Source: Fimenecus sp963590415 (GTDB lineage Bacteria > Bacillota > Clostridia > Oscillospirales > Acutalibacteraceae). From it: a DNA stretch of 37,618 nucleotides. The stretch spans positions 1-37,618 of the forward strand of contig CAVAPB010000022.1 of the NCBI GenBank assembly GCA_963590415.1, in the 5' to 3' direction. Below the pieces are notes generated by a model. It saw only the letters and a list, made by a program, of their open reading frames with translations. It was not told where the DNA came from and ran no database searches. This document shows, in pieces, positions 15,752 through 23,410 of this stretch (the stretch's first letter is position 1; each line of letters opens with the position of its first letter). A program made the position numbers and the translations under genes.

Positions 15752-17555
15752 TAAATTTTGTGCTGATATAGCACAAAATAGCTTTGATGTGTTTTCAAGA
15801 CTAACAACGCGCAAGGTAAACGGACTTGCAACCAACTATACCTACAAGGATATTGGGGCAAATCAAACCACAACGCTTGTAAAGTCAATTGAGACATCGG
15901 GAATAACCCATACATATGAATATGACGACGCAAACAATATAATTTACGAGTACGGCGTTTCGCTTGACGGTGAAAAGACTTTACGCTATCATTATGTATA
16001 TGACAGAATGAATCAGCTTGTCAGAGCGGACGACAACGTAAGCCACAAAACATATGTTTATACATATGACGTCGGCGGAAACAGAACGGCGACAAAGATA
16101 TATGATTTCACCTTGGAAACGCTTGAGGGTGAGCCTACCGTAATAACACAGACCTACGGCTTTGACCTTGACAGTAATGTTATGCTTTGGAACGACCGTT
16201 TGAAAACGTATAACGGCAAGCAGATAATCTATGACCTTGAAGGCAATCCCGTTTCTTACAGCGGTAAGACCCTTAATTGGTACGGCAAGCAGTTAAAACA
16301 GGTGACTGCGGCTGACGGCTCATATACGCAGTATGATTATGACGCAAACGGCTTGCGTACGCAGAAAAGGCAGTATAAGGCGGACGGCACAACCGACTAT
16401 ACCGTTGATTATGTATGGTCCGACGGTAAAATCGCCGTTCAAAGCCTGACTTATCCGCTTACGATGACAATTCAGGGCAATACCGTAACAAGGGATATAA
16501 AGATAGACTCAAAATTCATTTATTGCGATGATGATGCAACCCCGTCCGCAATTATGCTTGAAAACGACGAATATTTGCTTGTCCGCAATCTTCAGGGCGA
16601 TGTAGTTGCGGTTGTCAATGCCGCAAACGGCGAGACGGTTGTTGAGTTTTCTTATGACCCGTGGGGCAATGTAACAAGGAAATATTCCGAAACATATACC
16701 GACGGTGCAACGGAAGAAGAGTTGAAGTTTCTTGACCTTGTTATGTCGGCGCTTTGCCCCGTGACTTATCGAGGCTATAACTACGACTTCACAACGGGAC
16801 TTTATTACCTGCAGTCAAGGTATTATAACCCAGAGTGGGGCAGATTCCTTAACACCGACGACACAGCGATTATGCTTACAAAGACAGACGACGCTTTCAG
16901 CGCGAATATGTATTTGTATTGTAATAACAATCCGGTGAATAAGGTGGATTATAGTGGTAGAGATGCAGAAAAAATTGATATACCATTTTTAGAGGCTTGT
17001 ATAGATTTAATTGGAGTAATTTGCAATGATTTTAATTTAAATGGTAACTTAAAAAATGGATTTTTTAAGTTGTATAAGAATGTTAGCAAACCATTGTTGT
17101 ATAATTTACAAATTAAATTTGATAATAGTGATGACCCTCGAGTGTATTCCGCAGTAAAAAGATGCTTCTATATGAGTAGTGAATTAACTTGTGAAATTAT
17201 TGCATTATTTGCTGGAATATACTTTCAACGCATTATAAAACGACAGTTTCTATTCAGTCCTGAATGCATGTGCAGAGAGATAAAGTATCATATTCTTTCT
17301 TATATGATTGGATATAAGAAAAGTCATGCTAATCCAGTTGACATTTATGAAGGCGATGTTTACATAAACAAAAGCCAAAACGAAATTTTTGATTACTATA
17401 ATGGCATTCGCAAATGCTATAAGTGGACGGAAGCTGATCCATATCTTGTTACCCAATATATTGGTAACCAAAAAATTCTTACCCGAGAGAAAGTCAAATA
17501 TATTAGCTCATCAAAAACCGCGTGGGAAGGAGAATTATTTAAATATGGCAAGTAA
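15705..17555 (+). CDS. 5'-truncated Rhs/YD-repeat protein with toxin-like tip 1
   Basis: The frame encodes up to 616 aa, but only the part from about 15775 on is Rhs-like; the first 25 residues and the GTG at 15705 look accidental and lack a ribosome site. Several YD repeats (YEYDDANNIIYEYG, YTYDVGGNRTATK, YDYDANGLRTQKRQY) lead into the Rhs core (SYDPWGNVTRKYS, YDFTTGLYYLQSRYYNPEWGRFLNTDD), ending in NPVNKVDYSGR. After that comes a 200-aa A/T-rich tip of unknown family, the position where Rhs proteins carry a toxin. A complete gene would have a secretion signal and over 1000 residues, so this copy is probably silent or a recombination donor. An overlapping candidate immunity gene follows. Confidence 0.8.
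   Translation: MHIVILYSLHYPVSHSKFCADIAQNSFDVFSRLTTRKVNGLATNYTYKDIGANQTTTLVKSIETSGITHTYEYDDANNIIYEYGVSLDGEKTLRYHYVYDRMNQLVRADDNVSHKTYVYTYDVGGNRTATKIYDFTLETLEGEPTVITQTYGFDLDSNVMLWNDRLKTYNGKQIIYDLEGNPVSYSGKTLNWYGKQLKQVTAADGSYTQYDYDANGLRTQKRQYKADGTTDYTVDYVWSDGKIAVQSLTYPLTMTIQGNTVTRDIKIDSKFIYCDDDATPSAIMLENDEYLLVRNLQGDVVAVVNAANGETVVEFSYDPWGNVTRKYSETYTDGATEEELKFLDLVMSALCPVTYRGYNYDFTTGLYYLQSRYYNPEWGRFLNTDDTAIMLTKTDDAFSANMYLYCNNNPVNKVDYSGRDAEKIDIPFLEACIDLIGVICNDFNLNGNLKNGFFKLYKNVSKPLLYNLQIKFDNSDDPRVYSAVKRCFYMSSELTCEIIALFAGIYFQRIIKRQFLFSPECMCREIKYHILSYMIGYKKSHANPVDIYEGDVYINKSQNEIFDYYNGIRKCYKWTEADPYLVTQYIGNQKILTREKVKYISSSKTAWEGELFKYGK
15755..15779. repeat. Perfect 10-bp hairpin at the rhs truncation boundary
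   Basis: ATTTTGTGCT (15755-15764), GATAT, AGCACAAAAT (15770-15779). Recognisable Rhs coding sequence begins exactly at its right edge. No T run follows, so a plain terminator is unlikely. Confidence 0.6.
16667..16952 (+). repeat. Rhs core repeat, copy 1
   Basis: These 286 bp recur at 18359-18644 with a constant offset of 1692 and only a few mismatches, all near the left end. The copy encodes the end of the Rhs core up to VDY; the next codons diverge although both continue as Ser-Gly-Arg. Confidence 0.95.
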
Positions 17556-18303
17556 AATAAAAAAAATAATTATGTTCTTATGTTGCACAATATTAGTACT
17601 GTTTGTGGTTTTATCTGCAGTGTTTAAAGTAAATTTTTTTCAGGTAATTTTCCTTCCGACATATATTACGAACGATGAGCTGGAATATTATAATGGATTT
17701 TTACCGCAAAGTAAAATTAGTTGCCCATATTCAATTAGCAATTATCAAGAAAAAGAACTGGATATGTGGTATTTTAAGGACTTAACTGGGAAAATCAAAG
17801 AAAATATAATTGGAAAAGATTTTTGGGTGTATAACGATAATTTTGATATACTATTTTGCTCCAACGGAAAGAAGTATATACGTAATGGCACTCACTTTAG
17901 TTCTGATGTAACAAGTGATATGGTTAATTCAATTTCGTTTTTTGAGGAACATCCTGTTGATGTGTACAAAAAAGATATTGCCATGCACAATATTTCTCTT
18001 CATTTGAACGACGAAGATATTTCCAAACTTACAAATATTATAATTAACGATGAGTATTGTTTGGATGAAATCGATAACACACAATATTTGTATGATTTGA
18101 ATATTGCATGGTATGTTATATTTGAACTCAAGAACACTAAAGAGTTTAATTATGATGGCCTTTGTGTGACTGAAACTCAGCGTTATTACATTGTCTATTA
18201 TAATGATAAAATGTATTTAAGAGATTTGAACGGAAATTTAAAGTTTATTCCTAATGAAATAGCTAATAAAATACTTAATTCCGAATTAATATTGGTTAAA
18301 TAG
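17545..18303 (+). CDS. Membrane-anchored protein, candidate immunity protein for tip 1
   Basis: This 252-aa protein has a single N-terminal membrane helix (about residues 8-32) and a soluble domain that I do not recognise. The ATG at 17545 has AAGGAG 12 bp upstream and overlaps the end of the rhs tip by 11 bp, the tight coupling typical of toxin-immunity pairs. The A/T-rich composition matches the tip and differs from the G/C-richer Rhs core, as expected if tip and immunity gene move together. The immunity role is inferred only from position. Confidence 0.6.
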   Translation: MASKIKKIIMFLCCTILVLFVVLSAVFKVNFFQVIFLPTYITNDELEYYNGFLPQSKISCPYSISNYQEKELDMWYFKDLTGKIKENIIGKDFWVYNDNFDILFCSNGKKYIRNGTHFSSDVTSDMVNSISFFEEHPVDVYKKDIAMHNISLHLNDEDISKLTNIIINDEYCLDEIDNTQYLYDLNIAWYVIFELKNTKEFNYDGLCVTETQRYYIVYYNDKMYLRDLNGNLKFIPNEIANKILNSELILVK

Positions 18304-18314
18304 TTGATTTGTAT

Positions 18315-19349
18315 ATGAGGATATTTTCGATAACTTCGGTGCCTGTGTCGGCAAATGACAATGTCACAAGAAAATATTCCAAAACATATACCGACGGTGC
18401 AACGGAAGAAGAGTTGAAGTTTCTTGACCTTGTTATGTCGGCGCTTTGCCCCGTGACTTATCGAGGCTATAACTACGACTTCACAACGGGACTTTATTAC
18501 CTGCAGTCAAGGTATTATAACCCAGAGTGGGGCAGATTCCTTAACACCGACGACACAGCGATTATGCTTACAAAGACAGACGACGCTTTCAGCGCGAATA
18601 TGTATTTGTATTGTAATAACAATCCGGTGAATAAGGTGGATTATTCGGGGCGATTATCATATAGAATTGAAGAATTGATTGGCTATGTAATTGATGCAGT
18701 TGTAGCTATTCAAATTGCACTTATTGATAACGGCGTTGTTCCGATATACTACACTAATGGTTTTCCGGGTATCCCAGAACGAGATGATATGCCGGAATCA
18801 AAGCGTTCAAATCAAATACAGGTGTCGGGATTGTTATTTAGGATTACACGAAATTCAGATGGTTCTGAGGAAATTTTTATTTGGCTGATATGTAATGACA
18901 ATCTTGGGCGTGTTGTACTTGTTTCCACTATTAAGTATAAAACAAAGAGTCAGTGGCGTAAATATTCAAAACCATCCGTGTTTGAAAATATAATTAGGGA
19001 TTATAACGATTTCTTTGAAGATGCGAATGATATGTTGGATGCGCTTGATCCATTGCTATACGGCATTACTGAAGTAACTTCTCCGATAATATCTTTTCCT
19101 TTAACTCTTGTTCAATTTGGATATGATGCGGCAGGCAGACTTATTCCTGATAATTACACAAATAAACAAAAGGCTTTTATTAAAATCGAATTAAAAAGGC
19201 AGGAAGTAGATTATCCCGAGCTTAATGGTGCTTACATATTGATGGAATATGCATATCATAGACAATTTCAAAATCCTGTTAAACATGAAGGCTGGGAGTG
19301 TAAAGCAGAAAGTGTTAAAGATTATATAAAGGCTGGGGGAGAATACTAA
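18315..19349 (+). CDS. Orphan Rhs core fragment with toxin-like tip 2
   Basis: A 344-aa frame. Residues about 14-113 repeat the Rhs core end of the upstream gene almost exactly (YRGYNYDFTTGLYYLQSRYY, then NPVNKVDYSGR). The following roughly 230 residues (LSYRIEELIGYVIDAV onward) are different from tip 1 and belong to no family I know. The ATG at 18315 has no ribosome site, and no promoter is obvious. This is the layout of an orphan Rhs tip cassette, which is expressed only if recombination through the shared core joins it to a full-length gene. Confidence 0.7.
   Translation: MRIFSITSVPVSANDNVTRKYSKTYTDGATEEELKFLDLVMSALCPVTYRGYNYDFTTGLYYLQSRYYNPEWGRFLNTDDTAIMLTKTDDAFSANMYLYCNNNPVNKVDYSGRLSYRIEELIGYVIDAVVAIQIALIDNGVVPIYYTNGFPGIPERDDMPESKRSNQIQVSGLLFRITRNSDGSEEIFIWLICNDNLGRVVLVSTIKYKTKSQWRKYSKPSVFENIIRDYNDFFEDANDMLDALDPLLYGITEVTSPIISFPLTLVQFGYDAAGRLIPDNYTNKQKAFIKIELKRQEVDYPELNGAYILMEYAYHRQFQNPVKHEGWECKAESVKDYIKAGGEY
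18359..18644 (+). repeat. Rhs core repeat, copy 2
   Basis: Near-identical direct copy of 16667-16952; the left boundary follows a short non-homologous lead and the right boundary is at the tip junction. Confidence 0.95.
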
Positions 19350-19350
19350 A

Positions 19351-20259
19351 ATGAAAAAAAGAACTAATATACGAGTTAAAGATATAATTAAAGCAATTCT
19401 GTTGTTGGTGTTAATTGTCTTTTTATATCTATTTGCTTTTAGCAAGTCCGTTTTTGCAGATGAATATATTGTGCTCTTTGCGGCTCAGGTAATTAGGTTC
19501 TTTTATTTATTACCGGCGTTAATTGTGTTTACAATAGGATATATTGTCTATGTCATTTCTCTTTTTAACAGCAAATTGAGGAAAGTTTCAAAGAAAATAT
19601 TTATACTGTCATTTTCTGTTTTCGGCATAATGACAATTATCACTTTGGTTTCAAGCGCTATGCCCGGTACAAGAGTCAGAGCAGTTGATTACGCGAATTA
19701 TTTTACCACCCAACAGTTTGTGGGTCTGAATGAGTCTGACGCCGATTTAATAAGCTTTCCACGTACAGTGCTTAAGAACACTAAAAACCGTAAATACATC
19801 GCTTTTTTTGACTTGTTTTCAATGGAAGAGTGTGCAAATATATATTTCGGTAAGAATGTGGCAGAAACGGGCTTATTCTCAGACAAAAACGATTGTGCTG
19901 TTTATTTACGAGATTCGTATGCAGATAATCTTCCCAATGGTCTCGTGATGTATCTGTATGATAAATATAAAGTTGATAAACGCTTTTCCCTTTCAGACGC
20001 AAGGTATAAGGCAAATGTAATAAAAAATGACGAAATACGGTTTTCTGACACAATTAGCGGATATGTGAGTGTTAAATACGAATGGTACAATAAGGAAAGA
20101 AATGATTTATATGCCAAAGAGGTTTATGTGCTTATTCATAACGAAAACAGTATCTTATGTTTAGATGTAACTATGGAAGGAAAGAACTTTGAGGATATGG
20201 ATAAAGATTATATAGTTCAAAAATGTGTTGAATATATGCAAGCTAACGAAAACGGCTGA
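19351..20259 (+). CDS. Multi-pass membrane protein, candidate immunity protein for tip 2
   Basis: This 302-aa protein has three likely membrane helices in its first 110 residues (about 11-29, 38-62 and 77-98) and a soluble C-terminal domain of about 190 residues. The ATG begins 1 bp after the tip 2 stop and is preceded by GGGGGAG. Family unknown. A weak motif, QFVGLNESDADLISFP, resembles EFYGADETDLSRFP in the next protein, so the two may be distant relatives. The immunity role is inferred from position and membrane location. Confidence 0.55.
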   Translation: MKKRTNIRVKDIIKAILLLVLIVFLYLFAFSKSVFADEYIVLFAAQVIRFFYLLPALIVFTIGYIVYVISLFNSKLRKVSKKIFILSFSVFGIMTIITLVSSAMPGTRVRAVDYANYFTTQQFVGLNESDADLISFPRTVLKNTKNRKYIAFFDLFSMEECANIYFGKNVAETGLFSDKNDCAVYLRDSYADNLPNGLVMYLYDKYKVDKRFSLSDARYKANVIKNDEIRFSDTISGYVSVKYEWYNKERNDLYAKEVYVLIHNENSILCLDVTMEGKNFEDMDKDYIVQKCVEYMQANENG

Positions 20260-20298
20260 ATGGAAAATATCAGACAATAAAACTTTCGGGTTAATTAA

Positions 20299-20377
20299 TC
20301 TGTTCAAATGCACGCAAGCGCTTTGATAGGTGTACCCTGTGATATAATCACCGTTTCCATCACAGGGTACACTGAAT
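20299..20377. repeat. Hairpin-bearing repeat, copy A
   Basis: About 79 bp that recur at 21060-21136. It contains GTGTACCCTGTGAT (20330-20343) and ATCACAGGGTACAC (20359-20372), a perfect 14-bp stem with a 15-nt loop. It lies directly after the candidate immunity gene for tip 2. Confidence 0.85.
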
Positions 20378-20438
20378 ATCTAATTTGAGCAAATCGAAAA
20401 TACAAAGGAAAATTGCGTTGGATAGGGGAATGTAAAGT

Positions 20439-21044
20439 ATGAGTGCTAAAAAAACTATAAAAGCTTGTCTGATAATATTGGCTTGTACTGCTCTTGTTGC
20501 GGTTGCCGTAATATCCGTGCAAAAATACCGTGAAACGGCAATAAATAAAAATATCGAGAAAATCTCTCTTTCTCACCTTTCTCATTCCGAATTTTATGGG
20601 GCAGATGAAACCGATTTGAGCAGATTTCCGCATTATACTGTTGAAAACGGAGATGTTTTTTATAAGTATAAAGCCGACAATGCTCAAAACGGCGCGTTGG
20701 AAAAAACGGAGCTTAAGATTAGTGATTATACTCCGTACATTATTAAATTAACTTTAAAAAATGATTCTGATTACAATGTCGAAAGTACACACATTTGCGG
20801 ACTGTATTCTTCGGATGCCGTTATTACGGAAGTAAATGAAGAAACCTATTGGTTCGGTCATTATGTCAGCTCGCACTCTCAGGAAGCTTTTGAAGCTCTT
20901 GTTTGGGTGAAAAAAGATTTAACTCAAAGTCAGGTGGACGAAATTTCCAAAACATTGGAATTTGATTGCGAAGTTCTGGTTGACTGTGGCTCCGGTAATG
21001 AGTACAACACAAAGACGGTTACACTGAAATGCTTACCTGAATAA
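20439..21044 (+). CDS. Membrane-anchored protein of unknown function, repeat-bracketed
   Basis: The 201-aa product has one N-terminal membrane helix (about residues 9-27) and a soluble domain (about 35-201) that I do not recognise. A GGGGAAT stretch lies 11 bp before the ATG. The gene is bracketed by two copies of the same hairpin repeat and lies downstream of the rhs toxin cassettes, so an orphan immunity gene is a reasonable guess. Its EFYGADETDLSRFP segment resembles one in the preceding membrane protein. Confidence 0.5.
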   Translation: MSAKKTIKACLIILACTALVAVAVISVQKYRETAINKNIEKISLSHLSHSEFYGADETDLSRFPHYTVENGDVFYKYKADNAQNGALEKTELKISDYTPYIIKLTLKNDSDYNVESTHICGLYSSDAVITEVNEETYWFGHYVSSHSQEAFEALVWVKKDLTQSQVDEISKTLEFDCEVLVDCGSGNEYNTKTVTLKCLPE

Positions 21045-21059
21045 ACCCCGTTTTCCGAT

Positions 21060-21136
21060 ATGCTCAAATGCGCGTAGCGCTTTGATAGGTGTACCCTGTG
21101 ATAATCACCGTTTTAAACACACAGGGTGCACTGAAT
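21060..21136. repeat. Hairpin-bearing repeat, copy B
   Basis: Copy of 20299-20377 with small changes. GTGTACCCTGTG (21089-21100) pairs with CACAGGGTGCAC (21120-21131) using one G-T pair. The loop differs in length and sequence while the stem is kept. Confidence 0.85.
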
Positions 21137-21177
21137 GAAAATACGTTTTGTGCTTTTGGTATAAAACACATTTTATA

Positions 21178-21206
21178 TTGACAATATCACTTCTTTATGT
21201 TAATAT
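21178..21206 (+). promoter_or_regulatory. Strong promoter ahead of the integrase remnant
   Basis: TTGACA (21178-21183), 17 bp, TAATAT (21201-21206). Confidence 0.75.
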
Positions 21207-21238
21207 TTATATATAATAAATATTAAAAAATAACTTAT

Positions 21239-21271
21239 ATCTGCTATTCCTTTGGGGATAGCAGATTTTTT
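21239..21271 (+). terminator. Terminator shortly after the 21178 promoter
   Basis: ATCTGCTATTCC (21239-21250) and GGGATAGCAGAT (21255-21266) form a 12-bp stem with one G-T pair and loop TTTG, followed by TTTTT. With a start near 21213 the transcript would be only about 59 nt. Confidence 0.85.
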
Positions 21272-21354
21272 ATTATCAATAACAAATTTGAGAGTTATAT
21301 CAGCGCAGGGATGCGGTGTTATGGCTCTTTTTTTATTTAAGGAGGTCAAATTTG

Positions 21355-21834
21355 ATGAATTTTTCACCATCTGTAGCGTCAAGTCTCTCAGAAACAATAC
21401 ATAAGCTTTCTGAAGAAAACAAAACATTGCGAGAAGAGAACAAAAATCTTAAGGCAAAACTGAAAAAAGAAAAAGCAATAAGTAAACTTGCCGAAAAAGA
21501 AAAGCAAGAGGAAATGATGCGGGTAATGCGCCGAGGTTACTGCAAAAAATGCACCGACTACATTTGTGTAGATGCAATCGGTGAACTGATAAAACCGAAT
21601 TATGTAACAGACCATTTCAAAGTGTTGCTGAAAGAAAAGGGATTAAAACCGGTTCGCTTTCATGAACTTAGACACAGTTGTGCTTCGCTACTCCTCGCAA
21701 ATGGTGTGCCAATGAAAATGATTCAGGACTGGCTTGGACATAGCAATATGGGAACCACCGCTAACATCTATAGCCATATCGACAGTGAAAGTAAGAAAGC
21801 AAGTGCGATGGCAATAGGCTCAGCCTTTGGATAA
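21355..21834 (+). CDS. Truncated tyrosine recombinase (integrase) with a coiled-coil N-terminus
   Basis: 159 aa. Residues 8-60 are a charged coiled coil (LSEENKTLREENKNLKAKLK). From about residue 75 the protein is the C-terminal part of a Tn916-type integrase: ICVDAIGELIKPNYVTDHF, the catalytic HELRHSCAS, then WLGHSNMGTTANIYSH with the tyrosine. The N-terminal arm and core-binding domains and the first catalytic Arg are missing, so it should be inactive. An excellent AAGGAGGT site serves the ATG at 21355, so the short protein may still be made. It ends 42 bp before a tRNA-Ser 3' fragment, the usual position of an integrase beside its attachment site. Confidence 0.8.
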   Translation: MNFSPSVASSLSETIHKLSEENKTLREENKNLKAKLKKEKAISKLAEKEKQEEMMRVMRRGYCKKCTDYICVDAIGELIKPNYVTDHFKVLLKEKGLKPVRFHELRHSCASLLLANGVPMKMIQDWLGHSNMGTTANIYSHIDSESKKASAMAIGSAFG

Positions 21835-21843
21835 AAAGAGAAA

Positions 21844-21873
21844 ACTCCTTGAAGGATAATACCTTCAAGGAGT
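21844..21873 (+). terminator. Hairpin after the integrase remnant
   Basis: ACTCCTTGAAGG (21844-21855) and CCTTCAAGGAGT (21862-21873) are perfectly complementary over 12 bp with a 6-nt loop. The downstream T content is low; on the minus strand it would serve the former tRNA-Ser gene, where TTTTCTC follows the stem. Confidence 0.65.
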
Positions 21874-21876
21874 CCT

Positions 21877-21932
21877 TGGCGGAGACGGTGAGATTCGAAC
21901 TCACGTGCCCGTGAGGGCAAACGCATTTCGAG
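21877..21932 (-). other. tRNA-Ser(CGA) 3' fragment, probable attachment site
   Basis: The reverse strand reads anticodon loop CTCGAAA, 3' stem, variable arm GCCC-TCAC-GGGC, T arm GTGAG-TTCGAAT-CTCAC, acceptor CGTCTCC, G and CCA. The 5' half of the tRNA is absent. A fragment running from the anticodon loop to the CCA next to an integrase is the classic footprint of an element integrated into a tRNA gene; the intact tRNA-Ser should lie outside this window. Confidence 0.8.
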
Positions 21933-22088
21933 TTTTTGTCAAAACGGTTAAAAACAGGTGGATTCAGGCTGATTGAGACGATATTTGAGCAATTTGTCAA
22001 CGAAAAATCAGCGTTTTTTTGCCGTTTTTTACCCTTTCGCAAGAACTCAGGAAAGAACTGGGGAAAGAACAAAAAGGAGGATTTTATA

Positions 22089-22321
22089 ATGAATAATATT
22101 GAAATTGATGATAAATATAAGACGATGTTTTCGGATTATCCCGATGTTGTAAATGCAGCCCAACTAAGTGAAATGCTTGGAATAAAGCGGCATTCGGCTT
22201 ATGAGCTTATCTGCGAAAAGAAGATAAAAGCGTTCTAACTCGGCAATTCATACAAGATACCAAAGGTCAATATTATTGAGTACATAGTCTTGAGTATGGA
22301 AAATTTAGAGCAATCGCTGTG
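22089..22321 (+). pseudogene. Excisionase-like HTH gene broken by a stop codon
   Basis: From the ATG at 22089 (site AAGGAGG) the frame reads 49 codons with an excisionase-type helix-turn-helix (NAAQLSEMLGIKRHSAYELICEKKIKAF), then a TAA at 22236. Translation past that stop continues in frame as LGNSYKIPKVNIIEYIV to a second stop at 22319. Aligned with the related domain in the next gene (KSFKRNN), the stop replaces a Lys codon, consistent with AAA to TAA. The intact product would have been about 76 aa. Confidence 0.75.
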
Positions 22322-22646
22322 ATAAATTAAGGACAAAAAAGCCTATAAATTACCGAATCAACCTAAATTGACCTGTAGCATTACTTTCAGAATCATTTGT
22401 GCAAGTGACAGCTTAATATTTTTCACAGGTTGTTTTTGGCAGCTAAATTCCTTGATATAAAAGGATTTTCAGCACTTATACAACCGAAATAACGGAGAGT
22501 TCGAATATCGGCATTTTCCCGTTTTATGAACGATTCGAAAAACTTTTCGCAAGAACTGAGGAAAGAATTGAGGCAAAATACAGTTAAATGGCAATACACA
22601 GGACAAACCTACGCCGACAAAATATTATTTTAAGAGGTATATTGCT
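22322..22646 (+). other. Gene-free stretch upstream of the double-HTH gene
   Basis: No frame with a ribosome site is visible. The segment around 22548-22576 (TTCGCAAGAACT-G-AGGAAAGAA) repeats sequence found at 22037-22066 just upstream of the broken excisionase gene, so the two HTH genes share an upstream element and may have arisen by duplication. Confidence 0.5.
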
Positions 22647-23273
22647 ATGAACGAAACTGCAATCAACTGGGATTCAATTCCCGATATTATTACCAAAGAC
22701 CAACTTTACCGAATTTGCCATATCAGCAAATCAACGGCATTGTATTTGCTCCAAAGTGGAAAGATACCGTGCGAATATAACGGCAAGAAAACGCATTGCT
22801 ATAAAATCAAAAAGGCTGATGTTATAAAATACCTTAAAAATAGGAAGGTCTTTCCCGAATCCTATTCCGCACCGTCAGGGTGGTACTGCGGAAAATATAA
22901 TGTAAAAATGCAAACCGATATTCCCGATAGTAAACTTAAAAAGATGCGGAAATACTATACGCAGATGTTTGCGGCATATCCCGATGTGTTGACTGCAAAA
23001 GAGGTATCAAAAACTATCGGCTACGGCAAAACGACTGTAAATAATTGGTGCAATAAAGGGTACATAAAATCTTTCAAAAGAAATAATGCAAACCATATAC
23101 CAAAAGCATATTTGATAGAATTCCTCTGTTCAAAGTATTTTCGTTCAATCACCAGAAAGTCCGACTGGCATATCAGAACACTGCAACATTTTTCAACTTG
23201 GCTAACAGAAAATGAAAAAGCAAAAAAAACGAAAAATAACGAATACCAAACGAATAAATCGATTAAATTATAA
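22647..23273 (+). CDS. Protein with two excisionase-type helix-turn-helix domains
   Basis: The 208-aa protein carries one HTH at about residues 15-65 (TKDQLYRICHISKSTALYLLQSGKI) and a second at about 105-160 (YPDVLTAKEVSKTIGYGKTTVNNWCNKGYI). The second is clearly related to the upstream broken excisionase gene. Such domains are found in Xis-like recombination factors and element regulators. AAGAGGTATATTGCT precedes the ATG. The 3' end is unusually rich in AACGAA-type sequence. A role in excision or regulation of a mobile element is inferred. Confidence 0.6.
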   Translation: MNETAINWDSIPDIITKDQLYRICHISKSTALYLLQSGKIPCEYNGKKTHCYKIKKADVIKYLKNRKVFPESYSAPSGWYCGKYNVKMQTDIPDSKLKKMRKYYTQMFAAYPDVLTAKEVSKTIGYGKTTVNNWCNKGYIKSFKRNNANHIPKAYLIEFLCSKYFRSITRKSDWHIRTLQHFSTWLTENEKAKKTKNNEYQTNKSIKL

Positions 23274-23334
23274 TTGATAATATTGGTATAAATCAGTTAA
23301 TAAGCGTCTGTTTTTGATTGTTTAGTAATTGATG

Positions 23335-23363
23335 TTGATATTTTTTAGCGTTCGTGATATAAT
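23335..23363 (+). promoter_or_regulatory. Promoter of the AlbA_2-domain gene
   Basis: TTGATA (23335-23340), 17 bp, TATAAT (23358-23363). The repeats at 23364-23399 start at the next base. Confidence 0.75.
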
Positions 23364-23399
23364 AACGATACAAACGAATATAACGAATACAACGAAGTG
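23364..23399 (+). repeat. Four tandem 9-bp repeats, consensus AACGAATAC
   Basis: AACGA starts at 23364, 23373, 23382 and 23391, an exact 9-bp period. The array fills the space between the -10 box and the ribosome site of the AlbA_2 gene, an autorepression position. Confidence 0.85.
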
Positions 23400-23410
23400 A
23401 GGCGGTTATT

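Larger units (their letters stand above)
21045..21354 (+). other. Gene-free stretch between the rhs locus and the integrase remnant
   Basis: It holds repeat copy B, a promoter, a strong terminator, and a second weaker hairpin (core CGCA-GGGA-TGCG near 21303-21315) followed by CTCTTTTTTT. No open frame with a ribosome site is seen before 21355. The two hairpins in series look like an attenuation leader or a small RNA. Confidence 0.5.

Noticed and set aside
15705..15780. Authentic start of the rhs gene at the GTG at 15705
   Set aside because: No ribosome site, no signal peptide, and the first 25 residues do not resemble Rhs; homology starts at about 15775.
23228..23262. A third AACGAAT iteron array at the end of the double-HTH gene
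   Set aside because: AACG units are spaced 10 and 11 bp apart, not 9, and lie in a Lys/Asn-rich coding end; chance is likely.
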